Below, in pieces: positions 18,836 through 28,793 of a DNA stretch of 47,383 bases (within the stretch, counting starts at the first letter, position 1; the number at the start of each line of letters is the position of its first letter). The notes under the pieces are model-generated. The model saw nothing but the letters and a program-made list of their open reading frames with translations. It made no database searches and was not told where the DNA came from. The position numbers and the translations under genes are program-made. The stretch lies in assembly GCA_016285085.1 (NCBI GenBank), contig JAEEQA010000009.1, forward strand, positions 1 through 47,383, in the 5' to 3' direction. The stretch comes from Bacteroidales bacterium. Lineage in GTDB: Bacteria > Bacteroidota > Bacteroidia > Bacteroidales > WCHB1-69.

Positions 18836-21800
18836 TCAGAAATCAAGGCCGATGGAGAAGTGCAGCCTCCCCCTTTTTTCCTTGATTTTGTAATCCTCCA
18901 CCCCCCACGCATAGTCAAGCCGCAGGAAATAGCCGAAAAGTTTGGCCCGCAGACCGAGTCCGAAGCCGCCGACAAAAGGTTCCACCTGCCGCTTCACCAT
19001 CGCGGTGATGTCGCCGGAAGTTATCCATCTTGTATAGAGGCAGTTGTCATCCGAATAGGGCGTGAGGCCTGTCCATGCCGTCCCCACGTCGCCGAAAGCC
19101 ACCAACTGCAGTGAGTTGAAGAACTGGTTTGCCAGCTGCCGGCGGGCAATCAACTGCACGAAGGGAATCCGTAACTCTGTGCTAAGCACGATGAAGGATG
19201 TGCCATTCCGGATGTTCTGCTGAAAGCCGCGCATGTTCGTCGCCAACGTCTGGTAGGCGTAGTTCTTGCTCAAATCCACCCAGATGTCGCTGTTGAACTT
19301 GGCAAAAATCCAGTTGTCCACCCCGCCCATGTAGTAAACCAGACGGCTGGTCCCGAAGTTGGTGCTGGCGGCGATGCGGGTCGCCCACGTCATGTTGCGA
19401 TAGATTTTCACCGACTTGCGGGCATCGAACCCCACCACGAAAAGGTGCATGTTGTCGCGGTCGATGCGGTGCTGGTATTCACCGAAGACCTTGACCTTGC
19501 TGCCCCGCCACAGGTTGGTGTACAGCTCTTTGGAGGAGTCAAAAACATACTCCAACTTGATTGCGCCCCAGAAGTGCCGCTCGTCCGCCGCCGCCAGCGA
19601 ATAGTCGTTCAGGCCCGCCATCACGAACTTTTCGTACCGCCCCGTCAATGTCAGGCGCAGGCTGTTCAGCTTGTTGAACGGGTACTTGATGATGTAGAAG
19701 ATGCTGTTGGAATACTGTTTGTAGTAGTAATAGTCGATGACATCCTTGATGCTTTGCCGATAAAATACCACTTGGTGGTCGAGCCGGCGGTGCAGGTCTT
19801 CATAGCTGACCATCACCTCGTTGCTTTTGAGGTCGAAGGAGAGCCGGAAGCCGCCGGTGATGCGGTAGTCCTCGAACAGGTCGTTAATGCCGACCATCAC
19901 GAGGGCGTTGATGCCGGTGTTGAGATAGACGGGCGAGGTGCCGCCGGTGAACTGCTGGTAGGTGGTGTTCAGGAAGCTGAAGTCGGCCTGCGTAATCAGT
20001 TTGTTGATGGTGAACTGGGTGTAGTAGTTGCGGGCGGCGTAGTGTTCCGGGGCGGCGGTGTCGGTTGAGACCGGGCTGTCGTCGGATTCTGCGTTCGGCG
20101 CGGCGGCACGCAGCAGGTCGCTTTGCCGCAGCTGGCGGAAACGGTGCCGCGGCCCCGTGCTGTTTCCGTAACGGGCGCGGTTCGCCGCCGCGATGCTGTC
20201 CTTCCGGGCCTGCAACTGCCGCATCTTCTCCACGTAGGATGCTTCCGCCGGAGCCGCTACGGTTGTCTCCGGTTGGAAAGGCTTGATATGCAAACGCTTG
20301 GCCCCCTTCCGCAAGATGATTTCCGCCACTTCGCCCGTCCTGGGATTGTAGTCCTGCTCGAAAATGCTGTAGGCGTAGTCGGTATTGGGCTGGCTTTGTG
20401 CGTAATAGGCATAGTGGATGGCGGTGTCGATGGTGCTGATGGCACTGTCGAAGCGGGCGGTGTAGCGGTTGTTGATGCCGTTGGCGTCGCTGAGGTAGGT
20501 GAGGGTTCTTCCGTCGATTTCGCGCGGGTCCGACTCGTTGGCGTCGGGCGTGTAGGTGACCCGCAGCAGCGTCGTGTCCTTGTCCGCATAGTTGTACATG
20601 TACAGATCGTACTTCTTCTGCGGGTTCAGTGTGCGGAAGTCCTCCTTCGGGTGCAGGCGGTTGTCGGGACGGTTCGAGGCGAAGACAATCTGCCGGTTCC
20701 CGCTGAAGAACCTCGGTGCGTAGTCGTCGTAAAAGTCGTTGGTGATGTTCTGGAACGAGCGGGCGCGGAGGCTATAGACGAAGATGTCGGACTGCCCCTT
20801 CAGGAAACCGGAAAAGACGATGAGTTTCCCGTCGGTGGAGAAGGAGAAGTCGGTGATTTTTTCGACGTCGATGAGCAGCCGTTTGTCGTGTTTCCGCTCG
20901 CTCACTTTGTAGGGGTAGTAGTAGCAGCGTCCGGCGTCTTCAAGGGTGAAGCCGAGCACGTCGCCGTTGGGGTGCCAGGCGAGCAGGGGATAGGTGAGGT
21001 CGGGATTGTCCTCGGTTTTCTGGTAGCGGCTGAAGATGCGGCGCGGCTTTTGGTCGTCCTCGGTCTTGAGCCAGATGATGACCTTGCCGGCTTCGTTGGT
21101 GACGTAGGCATAGCTCTTGCCGTCGGGCGAGAGGCGGAACTGCTTGTAGTCGCGGCTCCGTTTGGCACGGGCGAGGAGGCCGTCGTCTTCGGGCTTCTCC
21201 CGTTTTATGTCTTTTTTATAAAGAACATAATAATGTCTGTACCAATCGATTAAAAGCTGTTTGAAAGGCCTTCCGGTCACGTTGTAGAACCCTCTTTCGT
21301 GGCTTCGCGAGGAGCGGGTGGCGTAGAGGATGGCGGGAATGGCGCTCTCTCCGAACTCGTCGGCGATGTACTTCCAGAACGAATGGCCGGCGTAGGTCGC
21401 CTCCACCGGGGTCAGCTCGTCGAAGTCGGCGTACCGTTGCGACAAAATCCCGTTCTTGACATACGCGTCGGTTTCGGTGCTCCAATTTTCTGCCAGATAG
21501 GAGGATAGTCCAGAAAAATACCAATTCGGAACGTCCAGCAAATAGTCGCTGGAGATGTTGGCCCCCACAGAGCTTCCGTTGATGATCCAATGGGCGTAAA
21601 GATTCGTCACGCCCGCTTTCATCATCTTGTCGAAATGGGTGCGGTTGCCGTCGAAATAGAGGTAGATTTTTGTTCCATAGATATTGGTGATGCCGCCTTG
21701 ATTGTAGAAGTTGTCGTTGTCGTAGGCGAAGTTCGACTCGCGGAAGTCGGACTGGGTGTTGTAAACGATGAACTGGATTTTCTTGGTGGCGGTGATATTG

Positions 21801-22075
21801 AACATCCGCTCGATTTCGTCAATCACTTTGGGCGCTTCCGCCAGCGTGTACTCGGCGAGTTGTTTTCCCGTGGGGTAGAAGTAAACGTCGAACTGGGTGG
21901 TGCGGTAGTACTGCCAGTTCTGCTTCTGGTACTGCACGCGGTTTTTGCCAAAGGAGAGCTGCGAACCGTTGTAGAACTGCGCGTTGGACGTGCCCACGGA
22001 CAGCAGCAGGCACGTGGCGAACACCGCCGTGAGGGCGAGGTGGATTTTACTGGAGCGGGAAGTTCTTACAGACAC
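18836..22075 (-). CDS. Large exported protein: TolB-like beta-propeller region followed by outer-membrane beta-barrel-like C-terminus
   Basis: Propeller repeats (LSPDGKSYAYVTNEAGKVIIWLKTEDDQKPR, FSTDGKLIVFSGFLKGQSDIFVYSL); C-terminal barrel strands ending LHFSIGLDF. Confidence 0.75.
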   Translation of the reverse strand: MSVRTSRSSKIHLALTAVFATCLLLSVGTSNAQFYNGSQLSFGKNRVQYQKQNWQYYRTTQFDVYFYPTGKQLAEYTLAEAPKVIDEIERMFNITATKKIQFIVYNTQSDFRESNFAYDNDNFYNQGGITNIYGTKIYLYFDGNRTHFDKMMKAGVTNLYAHWIINGSSVGANISSDYLLDVPNWYFSGLSSYLAENWSTETDAYVKNGILSQRYADFDELTPVEATYAGHSFWKYIADEFGESAIPAILYATRSSRSHERGFYNVTGRPFKQLLIDWYRHYYVLYKKDIKREKPEDDGLLARAKRSRDYKQFRLSPDGKSYAYVTNEAGKVIIWLKTEDDQKPRRIFSRYQKTEDNPDLTYPLLAWHPNGDVLGFTLEDAGRCYYYPYKVSERKHDKRLLIDVEKITDFSFSTDGKLIVFSGFLKGQSDIFVYSLRARSFQNITNDFYDDYAPRFFSGNRQIVFASNRPDNRLHPKEDFRTLNPQKKYDLYMYNYADKDTTLLRVTYTPDANESDPREIDGRTLTYLSDANGINNRYTARFDSAISTIDTAIHYAYYAQSQPNTDYAYSIFEQDYNPRTGEVAEIILRKGAKRLHIKPFQPETTVAAPAEASYVEKMRQLQARKDSIAAANRARYGNSTGPRHRFRQLRQSDLLRAAAPNAESDDSPVSTDTAAPEHYAARNYYTQFTINKLITQADFSFLNTTYQQFTGGTSPVYLNTGINALVMVGINDLFEDYRITGGFRLSFDLKSNEVMVSYEDLHRRLDHQVVFYRQSIKDVIDYYYYKQYSNSIFYIIKYPFNKLNSLRLTLTGRYEKFVMAGLNDYSLAAADERHFWGAIKLEYVFDSSKELYTNLWRGSKVKVFGEYQHRIDRDNMHLFVVGFDARKSVKIYRNMTWATRIAASTNFGTSRLVYYMGGVDNWIFAKFNSDIWVDLSKNYAYQTLATNMRGFQQNIRNGTSFIVLSTELRIPFVQLIARRQLANQFFNSLQLVAFGDVGTAWTGLTPYSDDNCLYTRWITSGDITAMVKRQVEPFVGGFGLGLRAKLFGYFLRLDYAWGVEDYKIKEKRGRLHFSIGLDF

Positions 22076-22279
22076 AAAATCGCAGTTTACAAAATGGGCG
22101 GCAAAGATACGACAAGTTCGTTAAATTGAAAATTGAAAAATGAAAATTGAAAATTGGAAGATGCGATGAAATGATGAAGGGAAAATAATTCCCCTTCTAT
22201 GTAGAAGGGGTGGCCGAAGGCCGGGGTAGTAGTTCAGGGGACAGGGTTCAGGAACGAAGAAGTTAAGGGGAGAGTATGT

Positions 22280-22303
22280 AGGGCCGTCATAGCATGGCGG
22301 CTA
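22280..22303. repeat. Intergenic palindrome, AGGGCYGTCATA family
   Basis: agggccgtcatagcatggcggct. Confidence 0.6.
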
Positions 22304-22400
22304 ATCGGTGGTTTCGTAAAAGGTGATAGGTGATAAGTAATAGGTAGGAGGGAAAAGGAGTTAAGAAGTTCAGGAACGAAGGAGTTAAGGTGAGAACAGA

Positions 22401-22424
22401 TAGGGCTGTCATATTATGGCAGCC
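22401..22424. repeat. Intergenic palindrome, AGGGCYGTCATA family
   Basis: tagggctgtcatattatggcagcc. Confidence 0.65.
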
Positions 22425-22610
22425 AATCAATAAGTGGAAAGAGTTCACCTCGGAGAGGTGATATTTTATTAACCCCAGATAAGCGAAACGTCAGTGGAGC
22501 GCAATCTGGGGGCGGGGAGGCCTTGTGTGTCAGTCCGCGGCACGGGCGGCAGGTACGGAAGAACACCGCAGGTGATGCCGCGGAAAAGAGAATGGTACCT
22601 AAAGGGGATT
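22423..22610. repeat. Multi-hairpin intergenic block, copy A
   Basis: Near-identical to 23663-23851; contains three successive hairpins. Confidence 0.95.
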
Positions 22611-22627
22611 AGGTGGAAAAAATACGT

Positions 22628-23431
22628 CTATTTTTTTATCCTTAGATGTGTGCTTTCTCCGTCTTCCTCAGTATGAATGATGTCATATAAAATAATAAAA
22701 CCATCATTGTCAATCGTAAAATAGTAATGATAGTAATCGCCATAGTTTCCTTCAATATTGAGAGTCAAAATCGAATCGGTCAAAGAATAGTTAAGGAAAG
22801 AATCGTTCACTTTATGTTCACTTGTAGTTCCCGAATTCCACCACTTTTCATCATCAAATGCGAGATAGCCATAGAGGCATATAGATGATAAAAAGTTATA
22901 ATTCTTATCAAATGAAAAAAGGTAGTACAGGCAAGATTCGACATCATAGTATTTGATGAACAGAAAAATCATGTTCTCTTTGGTGATTTTTCCGCAGTCG
23001 TATATTTTTTCTGAAAATTTTTCAAGAACCCCAGGAGGAAAACAGAGATATTCTGCAAAACCAGACAATGCAATTTCATCTGTAGGAACATTATTCCGTA
23101 TTTTTGCTGTGTCGCAATAGGTGTACTCTTTAGACCAGCAATAGTGTCTATTTCCTATCGGGTCGTAATAAGATTCTCTGTTTTGTATGAAAAACGCCAT
23201 AAGGCTGGTGTCTTCAATGAGTTTGGGGACAACGGTGTCAAAAAACGTGGAGTCGGGGAACTCGGACAGTTCTGTGGAATGGTCAATGATGTCCTTTATT
23301 GCGGGAAAGGGATAGCGGGTTTTGGGAAAAACTTGCACCGAATCGGAGGTGTCGGGCGGAAGGGTACGATCCTTGCAGGAGAGCAAACAAAATGCGGTGA
23401 GGAATAATAATGTGAACGTTAGCGGTTTCAT
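22628..23431 (-). CDS. Putative lipoprotein, unknown function
   Basis: MKPLTFTLLFLTAFCLLSCKDRT lipobox; the track ORF start at 23797 reads through the repeat block. Confidence 0.7.
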   Translation of the reverse strand: MKPLTFTLLFLTAFCLLSCKDRTLPPDTSDSVQVFPKTRYPFPAIKDIIDHSTELSEFPDSTFFDTVVPKLIEDTSLMAFFIQNRESYYDPIGNRHYCWSKEYTYCDTAKIRNNVPTDEIALSGFAEYLCFPPGVLEKFSEKIYDCGKITKENMIFLFIKYYDVESCLYYLFSFDKNYNFLSSICLYGYLAFDDEKWWNSGTTSEHKVNDSFLNYSLTDSILTLNIEGNYGDYYHYYFTIDNDGFIILYDIIHTEEDGESTHLRIKK

Positions 23432-23557
23432 ACGCAAAAGTCGGTGGGTTTTCAGTCCGCAAAGATACGACAAGTTCATCAAACTGAAAATTGAAAAATG
23501 AAAATTGAAAGATGCGATTATATGATGAAAGGATGAAAAGATGGAGGGGAGAGCATG

Positions 23558-23581
23558 TAGGGCCGTCATATTATGGCGGCC
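23558..23581. repeat. Intergenic palindrome, AGGGCYGTCATA family
   Basis: tagggccgtcatattatggcggcc. Confidence 0.65.
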
Positions 23582-23640
23582 AATCGATTGATTCCGTAAA
23601 AGGTGATAGGTGATAAGTAATAGGTAGGAGGTGGACAATG

Positions 23641-23664
23641 TAGAGCCGTCATAGTATTGCGTCC
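23641..23664. repeat. Intergenic palindrome, AGGGCYGTCATA family, degenerate
   Basis: tagagccgtcatagtattgcgtcc. Confidence 0.5.
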
Positions 23665-23851
23665 AATCAATAAGTGGAAAGAGTTCACCTCGGAGAGGTG
23701 ATATTTTATTAACCCCAGATAAGCGAAACGTCAGTGGAGCGCAATCTGGGGGGCGGGAAAGCCTCGTGCGTCTGTCCGCGGCACGGGCGGCAGGCACGGA
23801 AGAACACCGCAGGTGATGCCGCGGAAAAGAGAATGGTACCTAAAGGGGATT
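23663..23851. repeat. Multi-hairpin intergenic block, copy B
   Basis: Near-identical to 22423-22610. Confidence 0.95.
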
Positions 23852-23892
23852 CAATGACAAACTGTACGACAATTTGTTTGAAAATTTAGTTG

Positions 23893-23900
23893 TACCTTTG
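23893..23900 (+). promoter_or_regulatory. Putative Bacteroidota -7 box TACCTTTG
   Basis: TTTG at 23873-23876 as possible -33 element; upstream of the YfcC-like gene. Confidence 0.6.
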
Positions 23901-23919
23901 CGGCCTGTTTCAATTCCGA

Positions 23920-25527
23920 ATGCTTATGGCTTCAAAGTTCAAGATTCCCCATACCTTCACCATTGTTTTTGCTATCGTGGTTGCTTGCGCCGCCCTAACA
24001 TGGTTCGTGCCGGGCGGTGAGTTCGAGCGGCAGACCGTTACGGTGGACGGCTCCACCAAGGACGTGGTCGTCGCTGACTCATACCATGCTGTGGACAGCC
24101 AGCCGCAGACGTGGCAGGTTTTCACCGCCTTTTACGAGGGTTTCAAGAAGAGTGCCAACATCATCGTCTTCATCTTGATGATCGGCGGCGCCTTCTGGAT
24201 TTTGAACACCACCAATGCCGTGAATGTAGGCATCTACTCGTTTCTGAACTTCACCAACCGGTTGCAAAAGAGGCGATTCTTTCAAAAAATCGGAGTGAAC
24301 AACCTTGTTATCATACTGATAATGTTGTTGTTCAGCTCTTTTGGCGCCATCTTTGGAATGAGTGAGGAAACCCTTGCTTTCGTCGTTATCTTCGTGCCGC
24401 TGGCCGTTTCCATGGGCTACGACTCGGTGACGGGCCTGCTGATGTGCTATGTGGCGGCCCACGTCGGGTTTGCCGGCGCCCTGTTCAACCCCTTCACCAT
24501 CGGCATCGCGCAGGGACTGTCGGGCCTTCAGCCCTTCTCCGGCATGGAGTACCGCTTTTTCTGCTGGATTCTGCTGACCGTCATCGCCATCACCTTCACG
24601 CTCATCTATGCGGCGCGGGTGAAACACAACCCCCAACGCTCGTTCATGTACGAGGAAGATGCCTACTGGCGCAACGCTTCGGTGCAGTCCACCGACCAAC
24701 AGACCCAGAAATCGGGAGTGGCTGCATGGGTGGTCTTCGGCCTCGTGTCGCTGCTGCTGGTTTACTTGGCGGTGCGTTTCCCTCAGACGGAAATTACGGT
24801 CGGCGGCGGTACACACCAACTGGTGCTGTTTCCCGTCATTGCCTTCATTTACATAGCGTTGGGTGCGTATGCCACCTGGCGTTCCGTCCATGGTTCCATC
24901 CTGATGCTGCTCTTCCTCACCATCGTAATTTTGGTGGTGGGCGTGCTCGGCTACGGCTGGTATGTGGGCGAGATTGCCGGGCTGTTCCTCGCCATGGGCT
25001 TGGCGGCGGGCTTCGCCTTCGGCACTTCCTTCGACCAGATTATCCGCCAGTTTTTGGAGGGCTGCAAAGACATCATGACCGCGGCGCTGGTAGTGGGCAT
25101 GGCGGGCGGCATCATCATTGTCTTGCAGGAAGGAAAAATCATCGATACAATATTATATAGTGCTTCGCAGTTGGTGGCCGACAGCGGCAAGGTGGGTGCT
25201 GTGGGAGGAATGTATGTGATACAGAACCTGCTGAACCTGATTATTCCGTCGGGTTCGGCCAAAGCCGCCCTCACCATCCCGATGATGGCGGAGTTCTCCG
25301 ACCTGGTCGGCGTCTCTCGTCAGGTGAATGTGCTGGCCTTCCAGTTCGGCGACGGTTTCACCAATATGATTACGCCCACCTCAGGCGTTCTCATTGGCGC
25401 TTTGGGCATTGCGCGGATTCCGTATGCCAAATGGGCGAAATTTATTTTTCCGTTCATTTTGGCCCTCGTGATTATTGGATTTTTATTACTTTTGCCGACC
25501 ATTTTTCTAACCTTTAATGGATTCTGA
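23920..25527 (+). CDS. YfcC family membrane transporter/permease
   Basis: KIPHTFTIVFAIVVACAALTWFVPGGEFER, many TMs, IIPSGSAKAALTIPMMAEFSDLVGVSRQ. Confidence 0.9.
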   Translation: MLMASKFKIPHTFTIVFAIVVACAALTWFVPGGEFERQTVTVDGSTKDVVVADSYHAVDSQPQTWQVFTAFYEGFKKSANIIVFILMIGGAFWILNTTNAVNVGIYSFLNFTNRLQKRRFFQKIGVNNLVIILIMLLFSSFGAIFGMSEETLAFVVIFVPLAVSMGYDSVTGLLMCYVAAHVGFAGALFNPFTIGIAQGLSGLQPFSGMEYRFFCWILLTVIAITFTLIYAARVKHNPQRSFMYEEDAYWRNASVQSTDQQTQKSGVAAWVVFGLVSLLLVYLAVRFPQTEITVGGGTHQLVLFPVIAFIYIALGAYATWRSVHGSILMLLFLTIVILVVGVLGYGWYVGEIAGLFLAMGLAAGFAFGTSFDQIIRQFLEGCKDIMTAALVVGMAGGIIIVLQEGKIIDTILYSASQLVADSGKVGAVGGMYVIQNLLNLIIPSGSAKAALTIPMMAEFSDLVGVSRQVNVLAFQFGDGFTNMITPTSGVLIGALGIARIPYAKWAKFIFPFILALVIIGFLLLLPTIFLTFNGF

Positions 25528-26426
25528 TGATGTTCAAAACTATTCGCAGAGTCGCCGTTGTTTTTTTGTTGTTCACCCTTTCCTATACGGCCGATTCTCA
25601 AGAAGATAACTATTATTTCTACAACGATTATGAATCGTGGGAAGGTGGCTTGTCCTTTGGCGTGAACTCCTTTTACGGCGATGTAAATGATAATACCAAC
25701 AAGATTTTTCCTGCCACACCGTTCCAACGCTCCTTCTATAAGGACCGTCATTTTGTGGCGGGAGGTTATTTCGGCAAAAGGATGACTCCGTTCTGGACGC
25801 TTGCTTTGGATTTCAAATTCGGGCGTGTGTCGGGAACGAACAAATACGAGAATCTTACTTTTCGCACTTCGTGGAATACGGAGGTGGTGATTTCCAATTC
25901 GTTGGATGTCCTTTCGATGGCGAATCTTAGTACTAATTGGTCTCTGTATCCGAAAATTGGCGTGGGTATTTACGCTTTCCGCTCCACGCTTCGTAATACG
26001 GCCACGAATGATGTGGTGAATTGTTTCCCGACGGCAAAGTGTGCGGACGATGGCACGGCCATCAAGGCGGCGGGTTATCGTTGTGCCTTTGCGCTGCCGG
26101 TGGCGCTCGGTGTCGGCTTTCGCCCGATCCCCGAACTGCGTGTTTTCTTTGAAACCGGCATCACATGGGTCGCTAACGACTATCTGGACGCATACGCATC
26201 GCCAAAGCCTTCATTTGAAGGAGTATGGAACACGATGATCGGCGTAAGCTATCAGTTTGATTTCATCCCGCGGCGTGGGGCCAACCCGCGTTACGCCACG
26301 GCCAATGACGCGTTGAAGGATGACGGCGTCACCCGCAAGTACAAAAAGATGCGCAACCGTTCCAACCTCGGCAACGGCGGCCATCCTCAGTACAGCAAGT
26401 CCAGTGCAATGAAGAAGCACAAATAA
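25527..26426 (+). CDS. Outer membrane beta-barrel-type protein
   Basis: Signal peptide; WEGGLSFGVNSFYGDVND, YFGKRMTPFWTLALDFKFGRVSGTN; barrel-like alternation. Confidence 0.7.
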   Translation: MMFKTIRRVAVVFLLFTLSYTADSQEDNYYFYNDYESWEGGLSFGVNSFYGDVNDNTNKIFPATPFQRSFYKDRHFVAGGYFGKRMTPFWTLALDFKFGRVSGTNKYENLTFRTSWNTEVVISNSLDVLSMANLSTNWSLYPKIGVGIYAFRSTLRNTATNDVVNCFPTAKCADDGTAIKAAGYRCAFALPVALGVGFRPIPELRVFFETGITWVANDYLDAYASPKPSFEGVWNTMIGVSYQFDFIPRRGANPRYATANDALKDDGVTRKYKKMRNRSNLGNGGHPQYSKSSAMKKHK

Positions 26427-26434
26427 TCAATCCT

Positions 26435-26462
26435 GTAGAGACGTTTCATGAAACGTCTCTAC
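26435..26462. repeat. GTAGAGACG palindrome, core TTTCATGAAA
   Basis: Perfect 28 bp palindrome gtagagacgtttcatgaaacgtctctac. Confidence 0.9.
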
Positions 26463-26467
26463 AACAA

Positions 26468-27835
26468 TCACAATTCCGCCTTTTCCACCACCAACTGCGC
26501 GTTCTCAAAGCGCACCACCCGTACGGTTGTGCCCTGTTCCACCACGCCCATGTCGGTGACGGCGTCGTAGATTCCCCCGTCAATTTCCACTTTTCCCGCC
26601 GGGCGCATGAAGGTCAGCGCGGTGCCCTCCTTGCCGACAAGTTCGGATAAGTGGGTGTCCACCGACGAGAAACCTTCCGTCTCTTTCAGCTCCGTATCCA
26701 AGGCCAGAACCCCGTATTTTGTTTTCATCAGAAATACTTTCTTACTGAGCCACAACGAGATAAAGAAACCGATGATGAGTGCCGAAAGCACGTTGAAGAA
26801 GCCGCCGACAACTGCTCCCTTCGGCGCGAAATGGAAATCGAAGCCGATGTTGAAAATCATGGCAAAGACAAGGGCGGTGACCATCAAAACGATGCCGCTG
26901 ATGCCCGCCACACCGAAGCCGGGAATGACGAATATTTCAAGGATGAGCAGCGCCAGACCGCCGATGAACAGCAGGATTTCCCAGTGGTCGGCCAACCCTT
27001 GCAGGTAATGGGGCGCAAAAAACAGCAGCGCTCCGATGGCGGCAATGATGATGGGAAGTCCCAGTCCGGGCGACTGCAACTCAAAGTAGATACCCCCGAC
27101 CATCATCATGATCAGGATGCTGCTGACCACGGGGCTGACCAGGAAGTTGATGACTTTCTCAATCCAGCTGAGGTTCTGTTCGGTGATGTTGTAATCGGAG
27201 ATGCCGGCGGCATGGATAACGGCTTCACGACTGTCGGCTTCGCCTTCGCAAAAGCCGTGTTCCATTGCCTCTTTCGATGTGAACGTCAACACTTTGCCTT
27301 TTTCGGAAATGCCTTCCACATAGGTGTCAGGATCGACCATCGCTTCGGCGATTTGGGGGTTGCGGCCGTTCTTTTCCGCCGTGGCCCGCATCAGCGACCG
27401 CATGTACGATTGGTACTTGTCGGGCATGATCTCGCCTGACTGGTTCACCACGGAGGCCGCCCCGATGGAGGCACCGGGTGCCATATAGATGCTGTCGCAC
27501 GCGATGGAAATCAGCGCCCCCGCCGAGGCCGCGTTGTTGTTGATGAAAACAAAAACGGGCATGGGGGCCTCCAACAGCAATGTCCGGATTTCATCGGCAG
27601 AATGTAATTCTCCACCAAATGTATTCATTTCCAACAATATGTAGTCACACTTTCCTTCGGTGGCCTCCTTTAATGCCAACTGGGTCTTGCGGAGGGCCGG
27701 CTTGGCAATTTCCTCGTCAATTTTATAATAGTAGATGCTTTCCTGCGCCGAGGCCGAAAAAACTCCGAAAAGGAGCGACAATGTTCCTAAAAATGTGATA
27801 ACAATTTGTTTCATGTTTTCAAATTTGCGCGGCAA
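26468..27835 (-). CDS. NfeD family membrane-bound serine protease (ClpP-class)
   Basis: INNNAASAGALISIACDSIYMAPGASIGAASVV; C-terminal NfeD OB domain. Confidence 0.92.
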   Translation of the reverse strand: MPRKFENMKQIVITFLGTLSLLFGVFSASAQESIYYYKIDEEIAKPALRKTQLALKEATEGKCDYILLEMNTFGGELHSADEIRTLLLEAPMPVFVFINNNAASAGALISIACDSIYMAPGASIGAASVVNQSGEIMPDKYQSYMRSLMRATAEKNGRNPQIAEAMVDPDTYVEGISEKGKVLTFTSKEAMEHGFCEGEADSREAVIHAAGISDYNITEQNLSWIEKVINFLVSPVVSSILIMMMVGGIYFELQSPGLGLPIIIAAIGALLFFAPHYLQGLADHWEILLFIGGLALLILEIFVIPGFGVAGISGIVLMVTALVFAMIFNIGFDFHFAPKGAVVGGFFNVLSALIIGFFISLWLSKKVFLMKTKYGVLALDTELKETEGFSSVDTHLSELVGKEGTALTFMRPAGKVEIDGGIYDAVTDMGVVEQGTTVRVVRFENAQLVVEKAEL

Positions 27836-27932
27836 AGGTACGCTAAATTTTTCAATAACCTCTTTAAATCAGAGAAATAGGGAAAATTAAAAAAGTTATC
27901 AACAATACTTGAAATTCGTACTTCTGTTATAG

Positions 27933-27940
27933 TATCTTTG
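27933..27940 (+). promoter_or_regulatory. Bacteroidota -7 box TATCTTTG with TTG about 21 nt upstream
   Basis: cttgaaattcgtacttctgttatagtatctttgcgg, 20 nt before ATG at 27961. Confidence 0.65.
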
Positions 27941-27960
27941 CGGAGTTAAAATTAACCAAT

Positions 27961-28770
27961 ATGTTTCGCAAATACGCAGCAAGATTATTGTTGTTTTTCT
28001 TTTGTTTTATAAGGATTGTAAACGCTTTTAGTGACACAGTCCCGCTTGCTGTATCATCTATTAAATATTCGTTAATCGATGACGGCTTGAGGATGTCTGC
28101 GGCGGAAAATATGGCGGCAAATGCGTTTGTGGGTCCGTCGTACCTGCATGCGGGATTTGAGAACCGTTTTTGTTTGAGGGAGCTGATGTCGGAAGAACTG
28201 GACGCAGTTTTCCGATACGGGCAGAACGCTTTTGCGGTTTCCGCGACGTATTCAGGCTATCGGTTCTACGGCGAAATGTCGTTGGCGGCGGGCTTTTCCC
28301 GCAGCTTCGGCAAACATGTTGCGGTGGGACTTCGTGCCTATTACCTGATGTCGCACGCGGCGGAATGTAGCCCGATACACTCCTTCACCTTCGATGTCTC
28401 CCTCTATGCGCGGGCGGGCCCGAACTGTGGCATCGGTTTTGCCGTCTATAATCCGGCCCGGCTGAAATATGGGGTCGTGGGGAAGGTGCCTCTTCCCGTG
28501 AAGCTACACTGGGACTTTAACTACCGGATTGGCAACAACGTATTGTTGCTTGCCATGGCCGACTGGGAGTTGAAGACACGCTTTGCCTTTTCTGCCGGTG
28601 TGAAGTATCGGGTGAAATGTCTGCTGCTTACGGCGATGGCCCGTCTTCCCGATCCGTCGGGCGATGTTCGTATCGACTTGCTGTATAAGCGGTTCCTGTT
28701 CGGCGTGTCGTGCCGTTATCTGTACCCGCTGGGGTTCATCCCTCGGGCGGAGGTTACTATATTGTTTTAA
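27961..28770 (+). CDS. Conserved hypothetical membrane/outer-membrane protein
   Basis: Continuous ORF with signal peptide, barrel-like pattern, promoter upstream. Confidence 0.65.
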   Translation: MFRKYAARLLLFFFCFIRIVNAFSDTVPLAVSSIKYSLIDDGLRMSAAENMAANAFVGPSYLHAGFENRFCLRELMSEELDAVFRYGQNAFAVSATYSGYRFYGEMSLAAGFSRSFGKHVAVGLRAYYLMSHAAECSPIHSFTFDVSLYARAGPNCGIGFAVYNPARLKYGVVGKVPLPVKLHWDFNYRIGNNVLLLAMADWELKTRFAFSAGVKYRVKCLLLTAMARLPDPSGDVRIDLLYKRFLFGVSCRYLYPLGFIPRAEVTILF

Positions 28771-28793
28771 TGGATTGTTTCAATGGATGTGAA

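Noticed and set aside
22431-23851. CRISPR array suspicion from repeated hairpin blocks
   Set aside because: Only two long copies about 1.2 kb apart with a gene between them; no regular short repeats and spacers and no cas genes.
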